From positions 1-64,000 of the forward strand of contig JAZNUS010000037.1 in NCBI GenBank assembly GCA_045592485.1: a stretch of 64,000 nt of DNA, written 5' to 3'. The notes beneath the pieces were generated by a model. The model was not told where the DNA came from, did not search any database, and saw nothing but the letters and a program-made list of their open reading frames with translations. The stretch is from RGIG1828 sp045592485 (lineage in GTDB: Bacteria; Bacillota; Clostridia; UMGS1810). The position numbers and the translations under genes are program-made. Shown in pieces: positions 16,012-24,536 of the stretch (position 1 is the first letter of the stretch; each line of letters starts with the position of its first letter).

Positions 16012-16988
16012 TTCAAATCATCTCCCTTTATATAATTAGCATATTCATCTATAACATTCATAAGTTCCTGAAGGCTTTCAGTTTTGCAAACTTCGTTTCT
16101 CACCGTCGAACCGGATTTCATTCCTTTGGTGTACCATGCCACATGCTTTCTTGCCTCACGGATGCCAACGCGCTCGCCTTTGAGTTCACACAAAAGATTT
16201 ATATGCTGCTTCATAACGGAAAGTCTTTGTTCCCAGTCAGGATTTGTTGTGACACTTCCGGAGGACAGGTACTCTCTGATCTGAGAGAAAATAAAAGGAT
16301 TTCCTTCTGCTCCGCGTGCCACCATAACTGCATCGCAGCCGGTATCTTTAAGCATACCGGCGGCATCTTCGGCAGTGAATATGTCACCGTTACCAATCAC
16401 AGGAATGGAAACTGCATTCTTAACCTCTGTAATTTTACTGCGATAAGCTGTTCCCGAATAATACATAGCCGCAGTTCTTCCGTGGACTGTGATTGCCGAT
16501 GCACCGCTGTCTTCTATGATTTTTGCAAGGTCGGTCATATCTACAAATTCCTTTATGCCGCATCTGACCTTACATGTTACGGGAATCGACACTGACTCTG
16601 ACACAGATTTAACTATCCGTCCTATAAGAGCAAAATCCTTAAGGAGTGAGCTTCCGTCTCCGTTTGATGTGACCTTTGGTGCCGGGCAACCCATATTTAT
16701 GTCAACAAGAGGGAAACCCATTTGCTCTACTTTGCAGGCGGCTTCCGCCATTATTTCAGGTTCGCTTCCGAAAATCTGAACTGCCATGGGTGCTTCGCGT
16801 GGATCGGTCTGAAGAAGTGAAAAGGTTTTTTTGTCGTTGTAGTGCATTGCCTTGGCACTTACCATTTCAGAGTACACAAGACCTGCACCCCATTTTTTGC
16901 AGATTATACGGAAAGCAAGATCTGTTACACCTGCCATTGGAGCAAGAAATATGTTATTTTCAATTTTAAAATTTCCAATCGTCAACAT
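16008..16988 (-). CDS. dusB: tRNA-dihydrouridine synthase DusB
   Basis: FMN-dependent enzyme that reduces uridine to dihydrouridine in tRNA D loops. The 326-residue TIM-barrel starts with IFLAPMAGVTDLAFR (about 14-28). The catalytic cysteine lies in DINMGCPAPKV (about 98-104), phosphate binding in VARGAEGNPFIF, and a C-terminal helical domain follows (HVAWYTKGMKSG). The length and motifs fit DusB of Firmicutes. Confidence 0.93.
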   Translation of the reverse strand: MLTIGNFKIENNIFLAPMAGVTDLAFRIICKKWGAGLVYSEMVSAKAMHYNDKKTFSLLQTDPREAPMAVQIFGSEPEIMAEAACKVEQMGFPLVDINMGCPAPKVTSNGDGSSLLKDFALIGRIVKSVSESVSIPVTCKVRCGIKEFVDMTDLAKIIEDSGASAITVHGRTAAMYYSGTAYRSKITEVKNAVSIPVIGNGDIFTAEDAAGMLKDTGCDAVMVARGAEGNPFIFSQIREYLSSGSVTTNPDWEQRLSVMKQHINLLCELKGERVGIREARKHVAWYTKGMKSGSTVRNEVCKTESLQELMNVIDEYANYIKGDDLK

Positions 16989-17070
16989 AGCTTTTCCTTT
17001 TATTTTTCCAGAATTATATGTTAATTATTAATTATTTGTAAGGCACGGTACATACCTCATTATGAGTTGT

Positions 17071-17111
17071 AAAAAAGAGGTAACAGTCAGCCAAGCGCTC
17101 CCGTTACCCCT
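17071..17111 (-). terminator. Terminator of nrdR
   Basis: AGGTAAC (17078-17084) pairs with GTTACC (17103-17108), and the minus strand continues with TTTTTTAC. It lies directly downstream of the nrdR stop. Confidence 0.75.
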
Positions 17112-17124
17112 GATATAATTATAT

Positions 17125-17580
17125 TTATTTTGAGTGTATAAGGGTGCTCAGTTCATCCATAAACGAATTGATGTCTCTGAACTCACGGTATACAGATGCA
17201 AAACGAACATATGCAATGTCATTGAGCTTTTTAAGCTTTTCCATAACAAGCTCACCAATCTCTGTGGATGTTACTTCACGATCGAGAGTGTTATTGAGAA
17301 CGCTCTCAATCTCAAGTACAACTGCTTCAATCTGTGCAAAGCTGACAGTTGTTTTTTCACAAGCTTTCAAAAGTCCGTTAAGAAGCTTCTGTCTGTTATA
17401 TGCCTGACGCTTGCCATCTTTCTTGATGATAATAAGAGGAACAGACTCAATTTGTTCGTAGGTAGTGAACCTTTTTTCGCATTTGAGACATTCACGACGG
17501 CGTCTGATTGATGAGCCGTCATCAATAGGCCGTGAATCAATTACTTTACTTTCGAGATATTCGCAATAAGGACATTTCAT
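17125..17580 (-). CDS. nrdR: Transcriptional repressor NrdR
   Basis: Represses ribonucleotide reductase genes in response to ATP/dATP. The 151-residue protein has the N-terminal zinc ribbon with CPYC (3-6) and CLKC (31-34) and the conserved SRPIDDGSSIRRRREC segment, followed by an ATP-cone (about 49-139). The start is the ATG at 17580 after GGAGGC; a longer frame to 17604 crosses this site. It is a single gene between ftsZ and dusB. A TGTCGAA heptamer at 17625-17631 upstream resembles a 0A box. Confidence 0.95.
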   Translation of the reverse strand: MKCPYCEYLESKVIDSRPIDDGSSIRRRRECLKCEKRFTTYEQIESVPLIIIKKDGKRQAYNRQKLLNGLLKACEKTTVSFAQIEAVVLEIESVLNNTLDREVTSTEIGELVMEKLKKLNDIAYVRFASVYREFRDINSFMDELSTLIHSK

Positions 17581-17673
17581 TTTTAAAGCCTCCTGTACAC
17601 CCAATGGATGTATGTTTCTTCAATTGTCGAAATTTGTCATAACGCACTGCATATGACAGAGAAATTTTTAAAC

Positions 17674-17704
17674 AAATATGCTGTATGATACATACAGCAT
17701 ATTT
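17674..17704 (-). terminator. Terminator of ftsZ / dcw cluster
   Basis: A perfect 14-base stem, AAATATGCTGTATG (17674-17687) with CATACAGCATATTT (17691-17704), around a 3-base loop. It lies 12 bases after the ftsZ stop and is followed by TTTGTTTAAAAATTT on the minus strand. Confidence 0.88.
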
Positions 17705-17716
17705 GAAAACTATTTA

Positions 17717-18778
17717 TTATCTTCTGTTAAGAAAATCGGGGATTTCGAATCCGCCTACATCAGCGAAAGTGTCGGAAGACATAACATCACCGATACTGTC
17801 TTTGGAAGCTTTGGAATCTTCAAAGCCTGTTGCAACAACAGTAATAACGATTTCATCGCCCAGGGATTCATCAATTGATGTACCGAAAATGATATTTGCA
17901 TCGGGATCAACAAGCTGATGAACAAGTTCGGAAGCCTGTTCGATTTCCATAAGACCAAGATCGCTTGAGCCTGCGACATTGAGTACAACCTTCTTTGCAC
18001 CGTCGATTGTTGTTTCGAGAAGAGGACTGTAGATTGCATCTTTAACAGCTTCTTCTGCTCTGTTATCTCCGGAAGCACGGCCGATACCCATATGAGCAAC
18101 ACCGGTATTTCTCATTACAGATGAAATATCGGCAAAGTCAAGGTTGATGTAACCGGGGCTTGTGATAAGGTCGGAAATACCTTTTACACCCTGGCTGAGA
18201 ATTTTGTCTGCCATTTTGAAAGCATCTTTCATAGATGTTTTTCTGTCACATATGTCAAGGAGTTTGTTATTGGGAATAACAACAAGTGCATCAACGCAGT
18301 CTTTGAGAACCTCAATACCTTTTTCAGCGCGTTCCATTCTCTGTTTGCCTTCAAATGCAAAAGGCTTGGTAACAACACCAACTGTAAGGATGCCCATTTC
18401 TTTCGCTATTGATGCAACTGTGGGAGCTGCGCCTGTACCGGTACCGCCGCCCATACCTGCTGTAACAAACACCATGTTTGCATCGGCAAGAGACTGTTTG
18501 ATTTCGTCGCGGCTTTCTTCTGCCGCCTTCTGTCCGATTTCCGGGTTTGCTCCGGCACCGAGACCTTTTGTAAGCTTTTCACCTATCTGAATTTTGCCGT
18601 TTGCTTTTGTGGCATTTTCGCCAAAAAGCACCTGCTTGTCTGTATTGATTGCTATAAACTGAACGCCTGAAAGTCCGTCTTCGATCATACGGTCAAGGGC
18701 ATTGTTTCCGCCGCCGCCGACGCCGACAACTTTCATATTGGCACCAACTATTTCTCTTTCGTTATCAAATTCTAACAC
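17717..18778 (-). CDS. ftsZ: Cell division protein FtsZ
   Basis: Tubulin-like GTPase that forms the division ring. It has 353 residues. GTP-binding elements: GVGGGGNNALDRM (about 20-32), the tubulin signature AGMGGGTGTGAAP (about 106-118), and the NxxD region (DFADISSVM). The C-terminal tail ends FEIPDFLNRR, a typical interaction peptide. The ribosome-binding site GGAGG precedes the ATG. ftsA, usually just upstream, is absent; ftsQ is the upstream neighbour. An extended -10 promoter at 18813-18818 may give extra expression. Confidence 0.97.
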   Translation of the reverse strand: MLEFDNEREIVGANMKVVGVGGGGNNALDRMIEDGLSGVQFIAINTDKQVLFGENATKANGKIQIGEKLTKGLGAGANPEIGQKAAEESRDEIKQSLADANMVFVTAGMGGGTGTGAAPTVASIAKEMGILTVGVVTKPFAFEGKQRMERAEKGIEVLKDCVDALVVIPNNKLLDICDRKTSMKDAFKMADKILSQGVKGISDLITSPGYINLDFADISSVMRNTGVAHMGIGRASGDNRAEEAVKDAIYSPLLETTIDGAKKVVLNVAGSSDLGLMEIEQASELVHQLVDPDANIIFGTSIDESLGDEIVITVVATGFEDSKASKDSIGDVMSSDTFADVGGFEIPDFLNRR

Positions 18779-18812
18779 GGTTCTTTCCTCCTATATCCCA
18801 TATTAATTATAA

Positions 18813-18818
18813 ATTATA
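18813..18818 (-). promoter_or_regulatory. Extended -10 promoter before ftsZ
   Basis: The minus strand reads ATGATATAAT, with TATAAT at 18818-18813 preceded by TGA, in the 168-base ftsQ-ftsZ gap. No good -35 is seen. Internal promoters before ftsZ are common; this one is only a sequence match. Confidence 0.45.
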
Positions 18819-18946
18819 TCATAACATTGTGCATAATGCTATAGTTTTTTTGATGTTTTTATAAATTTGTACAAATTAAACAATTTTCTTTTGCTTATAA
18901 GGTAATAATTACTGTCAGTGTGAGTCCGCCGGCAAATTCCGTGCTT

Positions 18947-19744
18947 TTATGACATTCTGCTGGTGACATTTTCCGTGTCGGCAAGCTCGATAACACCGCC
19001 GGCTTGTGATTCGGGAAGTTCTGCAAGAATTGCCTTTAAATAAGCTATTTTGTATTCAATATTGTTGCCGTCTTCATCTCCGTCCTCGCCCATGTTTACA
19101 AGGGTGTCCGTGGTAAGAGTCATGCGTATGTTTTTAAGGTTTGATATGTCTATCGATTTAATGCTTGAAAGTATGCCCTGATTTTTAAGCTCAACAAGCA
19201 TTCTTACAACAAGATCTGTCAGAAGAGGTGCATTGTCGGAGTCAATTTTCACATACTGCCCCTTAACTGAATCCTTTGCCTGTATGCCGTATATAACGGG
19301 GACCTTTTCCTCAATTGCCGACGATGTCAGAAGTATGAGACCGTTTTCATCAATTCCCGTATATGTGGCTTTTTCCTTTATATAGGCACATTCACTGCGT
19401 TCATCTACCTGAATTATAATTGAATCGGGCAATGACCTTACTATTCTTACATCAGTTACCCTGCCCAGACCAATAAGCTTGTCACGAACCTCTGTTTCAC
19501 TTACAGAAAAGAGATTGCACCCCTTTTCAACGCCGGATGCCTTCATAACATCTTCAGCCTTTAGCTTTACGAGTCCTTCAACGCTTACATTTTCCACCTT
19601 GAAAATGGGCGACATCAGAATAAGCACCACGGCTATTATAACCAAGCACAAAATGCCCGCCGCCTTTGCCCTTTTGAGAGTAATTTTATATGGTGTTTTT
19701 CTTTTGACCGCAGGTGCCGCATTATTTGAAGTTTCTGTTGCCAT
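18947..19744 (-). CDS. ftsQ: Cell division protein FtsQ / DivIB
   Basis: Bitopic divisome protein linking FtsL and the septal synthase. The 265-residue protein has a short basic cytoplasmic tail, one transmembrane segment (about 27-47, AAGILCLVIIAVVLILM), a POTRA domain (about 50-118, VENVSVEGLVKLKAEDVMKASGV), and an FtsQ/DivIB beta domain. The start is the ATG at 19744, ten bases after AGAGAGG and just past the murA stop. Confidence 0.88.
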   Translation of the reverse strand: MATETSNNAAPAVKRKTPYKITLKRAKAAGILCLVIIAVVLILMSPIFKVENVSVEGLVKLKAEDVMKASGVEKGCNLFSVSETEVRDKLIGLGRVTDVRIVRSLPDSIIIQVDERSECAYIKEKATYTGIDENGLILLTSSAIEEKVPVIYGIQAKDSVKGQYVKIDSDNAPLLTDLVVRMLVELKNQGILSSIKSIDISNLKNIRMTLTTDTLVNMGEDGDEDGNNIEYKIAYLKAILAELPESQAGGVIELADTENVTSRMS

Positions 19745-19745
19745 T

Positions 19746-20999
19746 TTACTCAATCCTCTCTATTGATGCACCGATTCTGGAAAGGTCGGCGCATAAATTT
19801 TCGTAACCTCTTTCTATATATTCTATCCGACGGATATGGGTAACTCCCTCTGCCCCCAGAGCTGCCGCACAAATTGCGGCGCCGCACCGAAGGTCGCTTG
19901 CACACACATCTGCCCCGGACAAGCACTCAACACCGGTTACAGTTGCAGTCAGGCCTTTTATACAGATGTCTGCGCCCATGGTATTTAAAATGCCACAATG
20001 GCTGAACCTGTTTTCAAATATTTTTTCTCTGATAACCCCGACGCCCGACGCAGTTGCCATTGACGCAATCAATAGGGGCTGACAATCGGTGGGAATGCCC
20101 GGAAACACTTCCGTGCTTACATAGGCTTGATTCCGGCATCGCTCCGACTTTTGCACATTCAGATAATTGTTTTCGCAGTTTATGGAAAGTCCCATGCGGC
20201 GATATAGTGCTATAACAGTTGACAAATGCTTAGGAATGACATTTTCAATTCTGATGCTTCCCCCTGCACATGCCACAGATGCTATGTATGTTGCAGCAAC
20301 AATCCTGTCGGGGAAAATTGTCACTTCGCCATCTTTGAACTCATTTGTTCCTTTGATTATTATTCTGTCGGTTCCGACTCCGCTGACACTGACTCCGAGA
20401 GAGCGCAGAAAGTATGCAAGATTTTCTATTTCCGGTTCTTTTGCTGCGTTCATAATTACAGTCGGAGAAGTGTTGACCGATGCTGCAAGCATCAGATTTT
20501 CAGTTGCGCCTACCGATGGGAATGGGAGATGGATAGAGGAAAATCCCTCAGGCTTGCCCTCGCAGAGAACTCCGTCATTACAACAGCTGACATCTATTCC
20601 CATTTCCCTGAATCCGGCAAGATGTATATCAATAGGTCTTTTACCTATGCAGCATCCGCCGCTTCCGGATATAAATGCTCTGTGACAGCGGGCAATAAGT
20701 GCTCCTGCAAAAAGAGTGGAGCTACGGGTTTCCTTCATGGCCTCAAGCGGTATATCGCACGAATTGAAACCCGACGAGTCAACAGTAAGTGTATTTCCGT
20801 TATGCTCTGTTTTACAACCAAGCATCTGAAGAATAGAAATTATGCTCGAAATATCCGTTAGGTCCGGACAGTTATGTATAACATTTTTGCCACGATTTAT
20901 TATTGTTGCGGCAAGAATCGGCAAAGCGGCATTTTTTGCTCCGTGAACTCTGACTGTTCCCGACAGCTTGCTGCCGCCCTCTATTCTATAGCATTTCAT
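19746..20999 (-). CDS. murA: UDP-N-acetylglucosamine 1-carboxyvinyltransferase MurA
   Basis: First committed step of peptidoglycan precursor synthesis: transfers enolpyruvate from PEP to UDP-GlcNAc. It has 417 residues with an EPSP-synthase fold. The N-terminal motif is GGSKLSGTVRVHGAKNAALPIL, and the PEP-binding catalytic Cys lies in SGSGGCCIGKRPID (about residue 115). The sequence is somewhat divergent (ETRSST where MRAS is usual). The start is the ATG at 20999 after GGGGG. The 245-base gap to murG breaks the otherwise tight dcw packing. Confidence 0.92.
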   Translation of the reverse strand: MKCYRIEGGSKLSGTVRVHGAKNAALPILAATIINRGKNVIHNCPDLTDISSIISILQMLGCKTEHNGNTLTVDSSGFNSCDIPLEAMKETRSSTLFAGALIARCHRAFISGSGGCCIGKRPIDIHLAGFREMGIDVSCCNDGVLCEGKPEGFSSIHLPFPSVGATENLMLAASVNTSPTVIMNAAKEPEIENLAYFLRSLGVSVSGVGTDRIIIKGTNEFKDGEVTIFPDRIVAATYIASVACAGGSIRIENVIPKHLSTVIALYRRMGLSINCENNYLNVQKSERCRNQAYVSTEVFPGIPTDCQPLLIASMATASGVGVIREKIFENRFSHCGILNTMGADICIKGLTATVTGVECLSGADVCASDLRCGAAICAAALGAEGVTHIRRIEYIERGYENLCADLSRIGASIERIE

Positions 21000-21243
21000 A
21001 CCGATACCCCCATGCATAATAAGTTTGTTAATAACTTATGCATAAAGCTCGGTTTGTGTTACAACGATACTGCATTGCTGCCTAGCGGATTAGCGAGCAT
21101 TTTGGTGATGATAAGAGCAATTTTTGTATCTTAAAATCGGAGTTCGGACTACTCTCTTTCGGCTACGGTTTCGAAAGATAGTAAGCTCCGCGGATGGTAG
21201 GTAGGTATAAGGAGATGCGGAGCTTACTTGGAATAGTCAAAAT
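21000..21243. other. Murein cluster gap with inverted repeats
   Basis: This gap between murG and murA holds two adjacent hairpins: CTTTCG/CGAAAG with flanks (about 21150-21182), and a perfect 12-base stem AGTAAGCTCCGC (21179-21190) with GCGGAGCTTACT (21217-21228). GACTA/TAGTC encloses both. No credible gene is present. It looks like a small inserted repeat, but its origin is unknown. Confidence 0.5.
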
Positions 21244-22356
21244 TTATTTCAAAGAACTGTTTTTAATAATATCCGTCAGCTTGCCATATATTATTTCAAG
21301 TGCGTTTACACTGCTTATTGCAATTGATTTTTTACTCATTTCCTTTAATCTTTCTTCGCTGAAAAGCAAGGATTCAAGAGCGTCTTCAAAAGATGACAGA
21401 TTAAAATCTTTTTCAAGAATGGTTATTGCCGCACCCTTGTCTGAAAGTGCGCGGGCATTGTATTCCTGATGATTGTTGGTAACATTCGGCGAAGGAACGA
21501 GGATTGCCGGCTTGCCAAGTGCAGAAAGCTCAGAAACAGTTATGGCTCCTGAACGGCAAAGCACTATGTCCGCCGCATTCATGGCTTCGTCCATATTGTG
21601 TATGTAGGGCACAATTGTAATGTTTTTCTTTTTGTCAATGCCTTGTTGTGATGAAACTTTTTTAATTTCATCATAATTACGGTTTCCCGTTGCAAAAAGC
21701 ACATGGACATCGGGATTATTCAGTTTTTTCATATATTCTACGGCAACAGAATTAATTGCCCCGGCTCCCAGGCTGCCACCAAAGATAAGTATGAGCTTTT
21801 CATTGGAGAGACCAAGCTTTTTTCGTGCACAATCCGATTGACACGACAATATCTCAGGTCTGATCGGGTTGCCTGTAAAGAGAACCTCTTTTGCGTCCGA
21901 AAGATATTTTTTACTGTCTTCAAAGCTTATGGCAGTAACGGTTGAAGTTTTTGAAAGAAGCTTTATTGCACTTCCGGGGAAAACATTCTGTTCATGTATC
22001 AGAGTGGGAATGCCGAGAGAATTAGCCGCCATAACTGCCGGAGCGCAAACATAACCACCTGTACCGATTACAACATCGGGTCTGAATTTTTTGATGATTT
22101 TTTTGCACTTTTGCTTGGCAGTCAGCATGTGATACAGGGACTTGAAATTTTCAAAGGTAAGCTTCTTGCTGAGCCCCTCTACCTTTATATACTCGATATC
22201 GTATCCGGCACCCGGAACAAGAGTGCTTTCCATACCTTTTTTCGTACCTACAAAAAGTATTTCGGAATTTTTGTCAGCCTGCTTTGCATATCCTGCAATT
22301 GCCAGAGCCGGATTTATATGCCCGGCTGTTCCTCCGCCGGCTAAAAGAATCCTCAA
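21244..22356 (-). CDS. murG: MurG (lipid II synthesis glycosyltransferase)
   Basis: Adds GlcNAc to lipid I at the inner face of the membrane. The 370-residue GT-B protein starts LRILLAGGGTAGHINPALAIA (G-loop 1). GTGGYVCAPAVMAA and the C-terminal UDP-binding part IVLCRSGAITVSELSALGKPAILVPSPNVTNNHQEYNA follow. The preferred start is TTG at 22356, six bases after AAGAGGTGG; an ATG at 22380 overlaps that site and the ftsW stop. Confidence 0.95.
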   Translation of the reverse strand: MRILLAGGGTAGHINPALAIAGYAKQADKNSEILFVGTKKGMESTLVPGAGYDIEYIKVEGLSKKLTFENFKSLYHMLTAKQKCKKIIKKFRPDVVIGTGGYVCAPAVMAANSLGIPTLIHEQNVFPGSAIKLLSKTSTVTAISFEDSKKYLSDAKEVLFTGNPIRPEILSCQSDCARKKLGLSNEKLILIFGGSLGAGAINSVAVEYMKKLNNPDVHVLFATGNRNYDEIKKVSSQQGIDKKKNITIVPYIHNMDEAMNAADIVLCRSGAITVSELSALGKPAILVPSPNVTNNHQEYNARALSDKGAAITILEKDFNLSSFEDALESLLFSEERLKEMSKKSIAISSVNALEIIYGKLTDIIKNSSLK

Positions 22357-22369
22357 TTTAATCCACCTC

Positions 22370-23488
22370 TTATAATTCACATTCTCTTGAAACAGAAAGT
22401 ATTACGCCCATTTCCGCCAGAATGAAGACCAATGATGTTCCTCCGTAGCTGAAAAAGGGCAGTGGCATTCCTGTTGCAGGAAGTGATGATGTTACAACAG
22501 CAATATTTATGATAACCTGAATGGCTATGAGACCTATAATGCCTATTACCGTAAGCTTTGAAAATTTGTCAGGAGCATGAACTGCGATTTTAACTCCACG
22601 CCATATGAGAAAAACAAAAAGGACAAGCACCAAAAGTGCACCGATAAATCCAAGCTCTTCACATACAATGGAAAATATGAAGTCATTCTGAGGCTCGGGC
22701 AAATACAGGAATTTCTGTCTGCTCTGACCAAGTCCCAGTCCCCAGAAGCCGCCGCTTCCGATTGCATAAAGTGATTGAACAACCTGATAGCCGTCTCCGG
22801 ACATATCCTTGAACGGATCGAGAAATGTAAGAACTCGTTCAAGACGGTATTCAGCACTAAGAACTGCCAGCGATGCAAGTCCGGCTGCAGGAATACCAAT
22901 GGTCAGGAAGTGAGAAATTTTTGCTCCGGCTGCCCAGAGTATTATGAAGCCCGTAAGAGCTATGACTATTGCCGCACTAAGGTGAGGCTCTATGAATACA
23001 AGCATTGCCAATAGTCCTATTATTACAATGTAAGGCAAAAATCCTTTGGTGAAGGTTTTTAGTGCCTGTGTGTTTACGGTCAGGCTTCTGGCAAGGAAAA
23101 CAATTATTGCAAATTTCGCAACCTCCGAGGGCTGAAAGGAAAAGGAACCAAATCCTATCCATCTTTTTGCTCCGTTTACAGTGGTTCCCACAAAGGGGAC
23201 TGCAATGAGCAAAACAATTGCAATTGCCATTATATGAATGGCATAGCGATAAATTGTTTTATAGGAAATTCTCGAAACAGTAAACATAATTCCGAGACCG
23301 ATAAGCGCCCATGCAAACTGCCTTTTTATAAAGTAGTACGCATCGTCGTAGCGGTAATGCGCATGAGCACTGCTTGCACTGAATACCATAATAAGCCCAT
23401 AGCAAAGAAGCATGAGAACAATTATTAAAAATGTGTAGTCCGGCTTGGTTTTCGGACCGAGTGTAAATGCTTTTTGCTTAACAGCCAC
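22370..23488 (-). CDS. ftsW: Septal peptidoglycan polymerase FtsW (SEDS family)
   Basis: SEDS-family glycosyltransferase of the divisome. The 372-residue protein has about ten membrane segments and family signatures FQPSEVAKFAIIVFLA, the large-loop RVLTFLDPFKDMSGDGYQVVQSLYAIGSGGFWGLGLG and the C-terminal PATGMPLPFFSYGGTSL. The start is GTG at 23488 after AGGAGGAG; the longer frame to 23563 overlaps mraY and lacks a site. SpoVE and RodA are alternatives, but the position in the dcw cluster favours FtsW (or a dual FtsW/SpoVE). Confidence 0.92.
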   Translation of the reverse strand: MAVKQKAFTLGPKTKPDYTFLIIVLMLLCYGLIMVFSASSAHAHYRYDDAYYFIKRQFAWALIGLGIMFTVSRISYKTIYRYAIHIMAIAIVLLIAVPFVGTTVNGAKRWIGFGSFSFQPSEVAKFAIIVFLARSLTVNTQALKTFTKGFLPYIVIIGLLAMLVFIEPHLSAAIVIALTGFIILWAAGAKISHFLTIGIPAAGLASLAVLSAEYRLERVLTFLDPFKDMSGDGYQVVQSLYAIGSGGFWGLGLGQSRQKFLYLPEPQNDFIFSIVCEELGFIGALLVLVLFVFLIWRGVKIAVHAPDKFSKLTVIGIIGLIAIQVIINIAVVTSSLPATGMPLPFFSYGGTSLVFILAEMGVILSVSRECEL

Positions 23489-23507
23489 TTTATTCTCCTC
23501 CTGATTT

Positions 23508-24464
23508 TTATACACAAGCAAAGTATGACAAAATACAAAGAGCAATTGTTGCAACAGATGCACATGTCACGATTTTCACTTCGCTCCATCCGCACATTTC
23601 AAAATGATGATGAATGGGGCTCATTTTAAATATTCTTTTCCCGGTTTTTTTAAAGTATGCAACCTGAAGAATAACCGAGAAGGTTTCAAGAACATACACT
23701 CCGCCGCAAATAATGAGAATCAGCGGATTTTTCAAAAGCAGTGCATTAGAGCACACAAGTCCGCCCAGAAACAGCGAGCCGGTATCGCCCATGAACACCT
23801 TTGCCGGGTAATGATTGAACACAAGAAATCCCAGAATCGATGCGGCGGATATTGCGTTTACCACAGTTACACCGTACATTCCCATAGCATAGGAAAGAAA
23901 TGCAAAAAATATGCATACAACAAATGTAACCGAGCCTGCAAGACCGTCTACACCATCGGTAAGATTAACGCTGTTTGTTGTTCCGAGTAAAACAAAAAGT
24001 GCAAGGGGAATGTATATTACAGAAAAATCAATCTCTGTTTTTGCGAAGGGAAGAAAAACTTCCGTGTCAATGAGACCGAGACCGTAGATGCTGACACAAA
24101 TGAACACAACCGAGAATACCAATTGCAGCAGGAACTTATGTTTTGCACTAAGTCCCAGATTTCTTTTTTTGACTACTTTTATGTAATCATCGGCAAAGCC
24201 AACCAGACCGAAACTCAATGCAAAAAGCACAAGGCTGACACAAAGAGCATTTCTTTCAAATATCAGTGTGCACAAAATTATGGGAATAATAAATATAAAT
24301 CCGCCCATAGGTGGAGTTCCGCTTTTTTTCTGGTGCCAGCTCGGACCTTCTTCTCTTATTTGCTGACCAAATTTGAGCCTTCTGAAAAGCGGAATCAGTA
24401 TGGGACCGCATCCCACTGCTATTACAAAAGCTATAATCGATGATAATATCAATTCCTTTGCCAA
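23508..24464 (-). CDS. mraY: Phospho-N-acetylmuramoyl-pentapeptide-transferase MraY
   Basis: Makes lipid I from UDP-MurNAc-pentapeptide and undecaprenyl phosphate. The 318-residue polytopic protein shows GTPPMGGFIFI, GFADDYIKVVKKRNLGLSAKHKF, NLTDGVDGLAG with the catalytic Asp residues, KVFMGDTGSLFLGG and SPIHHHFE. It begins with TTG, six bases after GAGGTG. In most relatives murD lies between mraY and ftsW; here the two genes are 19 bases apart. Confidence 0.96.
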   Translation of the reverse strand: MAKELILSSIIAFVIAVGCGPILIPLFRRLKFGQQIREEGPSWHQKKSGTPPMGGFIFIIPIILCTLIFERNALCVSLVLFALSFGLVGFADDYIKVVKKRNLGLSAKHKFLLQLVFSVVFICVSIYGLGLIDTEVFLPFAKTEIDFSVIYIPLALFVLLGTTNSVNLTDGVDGLAGSVTFVVCIFFAFLSYAMGMYGVTVVNAISAASILGFLVFNHYPAKVFMGDTGSLFLGGLVCSNALLLKNPLILIICGGVYVLETFSVILQVAYFKKTGKRIFKMSPIHHHFEMCGWSEVKIVTCASVATIALCILSYFACV

Positions 24465-24536
24465 TTAAAACACCTCATCTGCATATTGGTAATTTACATT
24501 AACCCGACAGAAGTTATCAGATTCGGATATCTCCTG

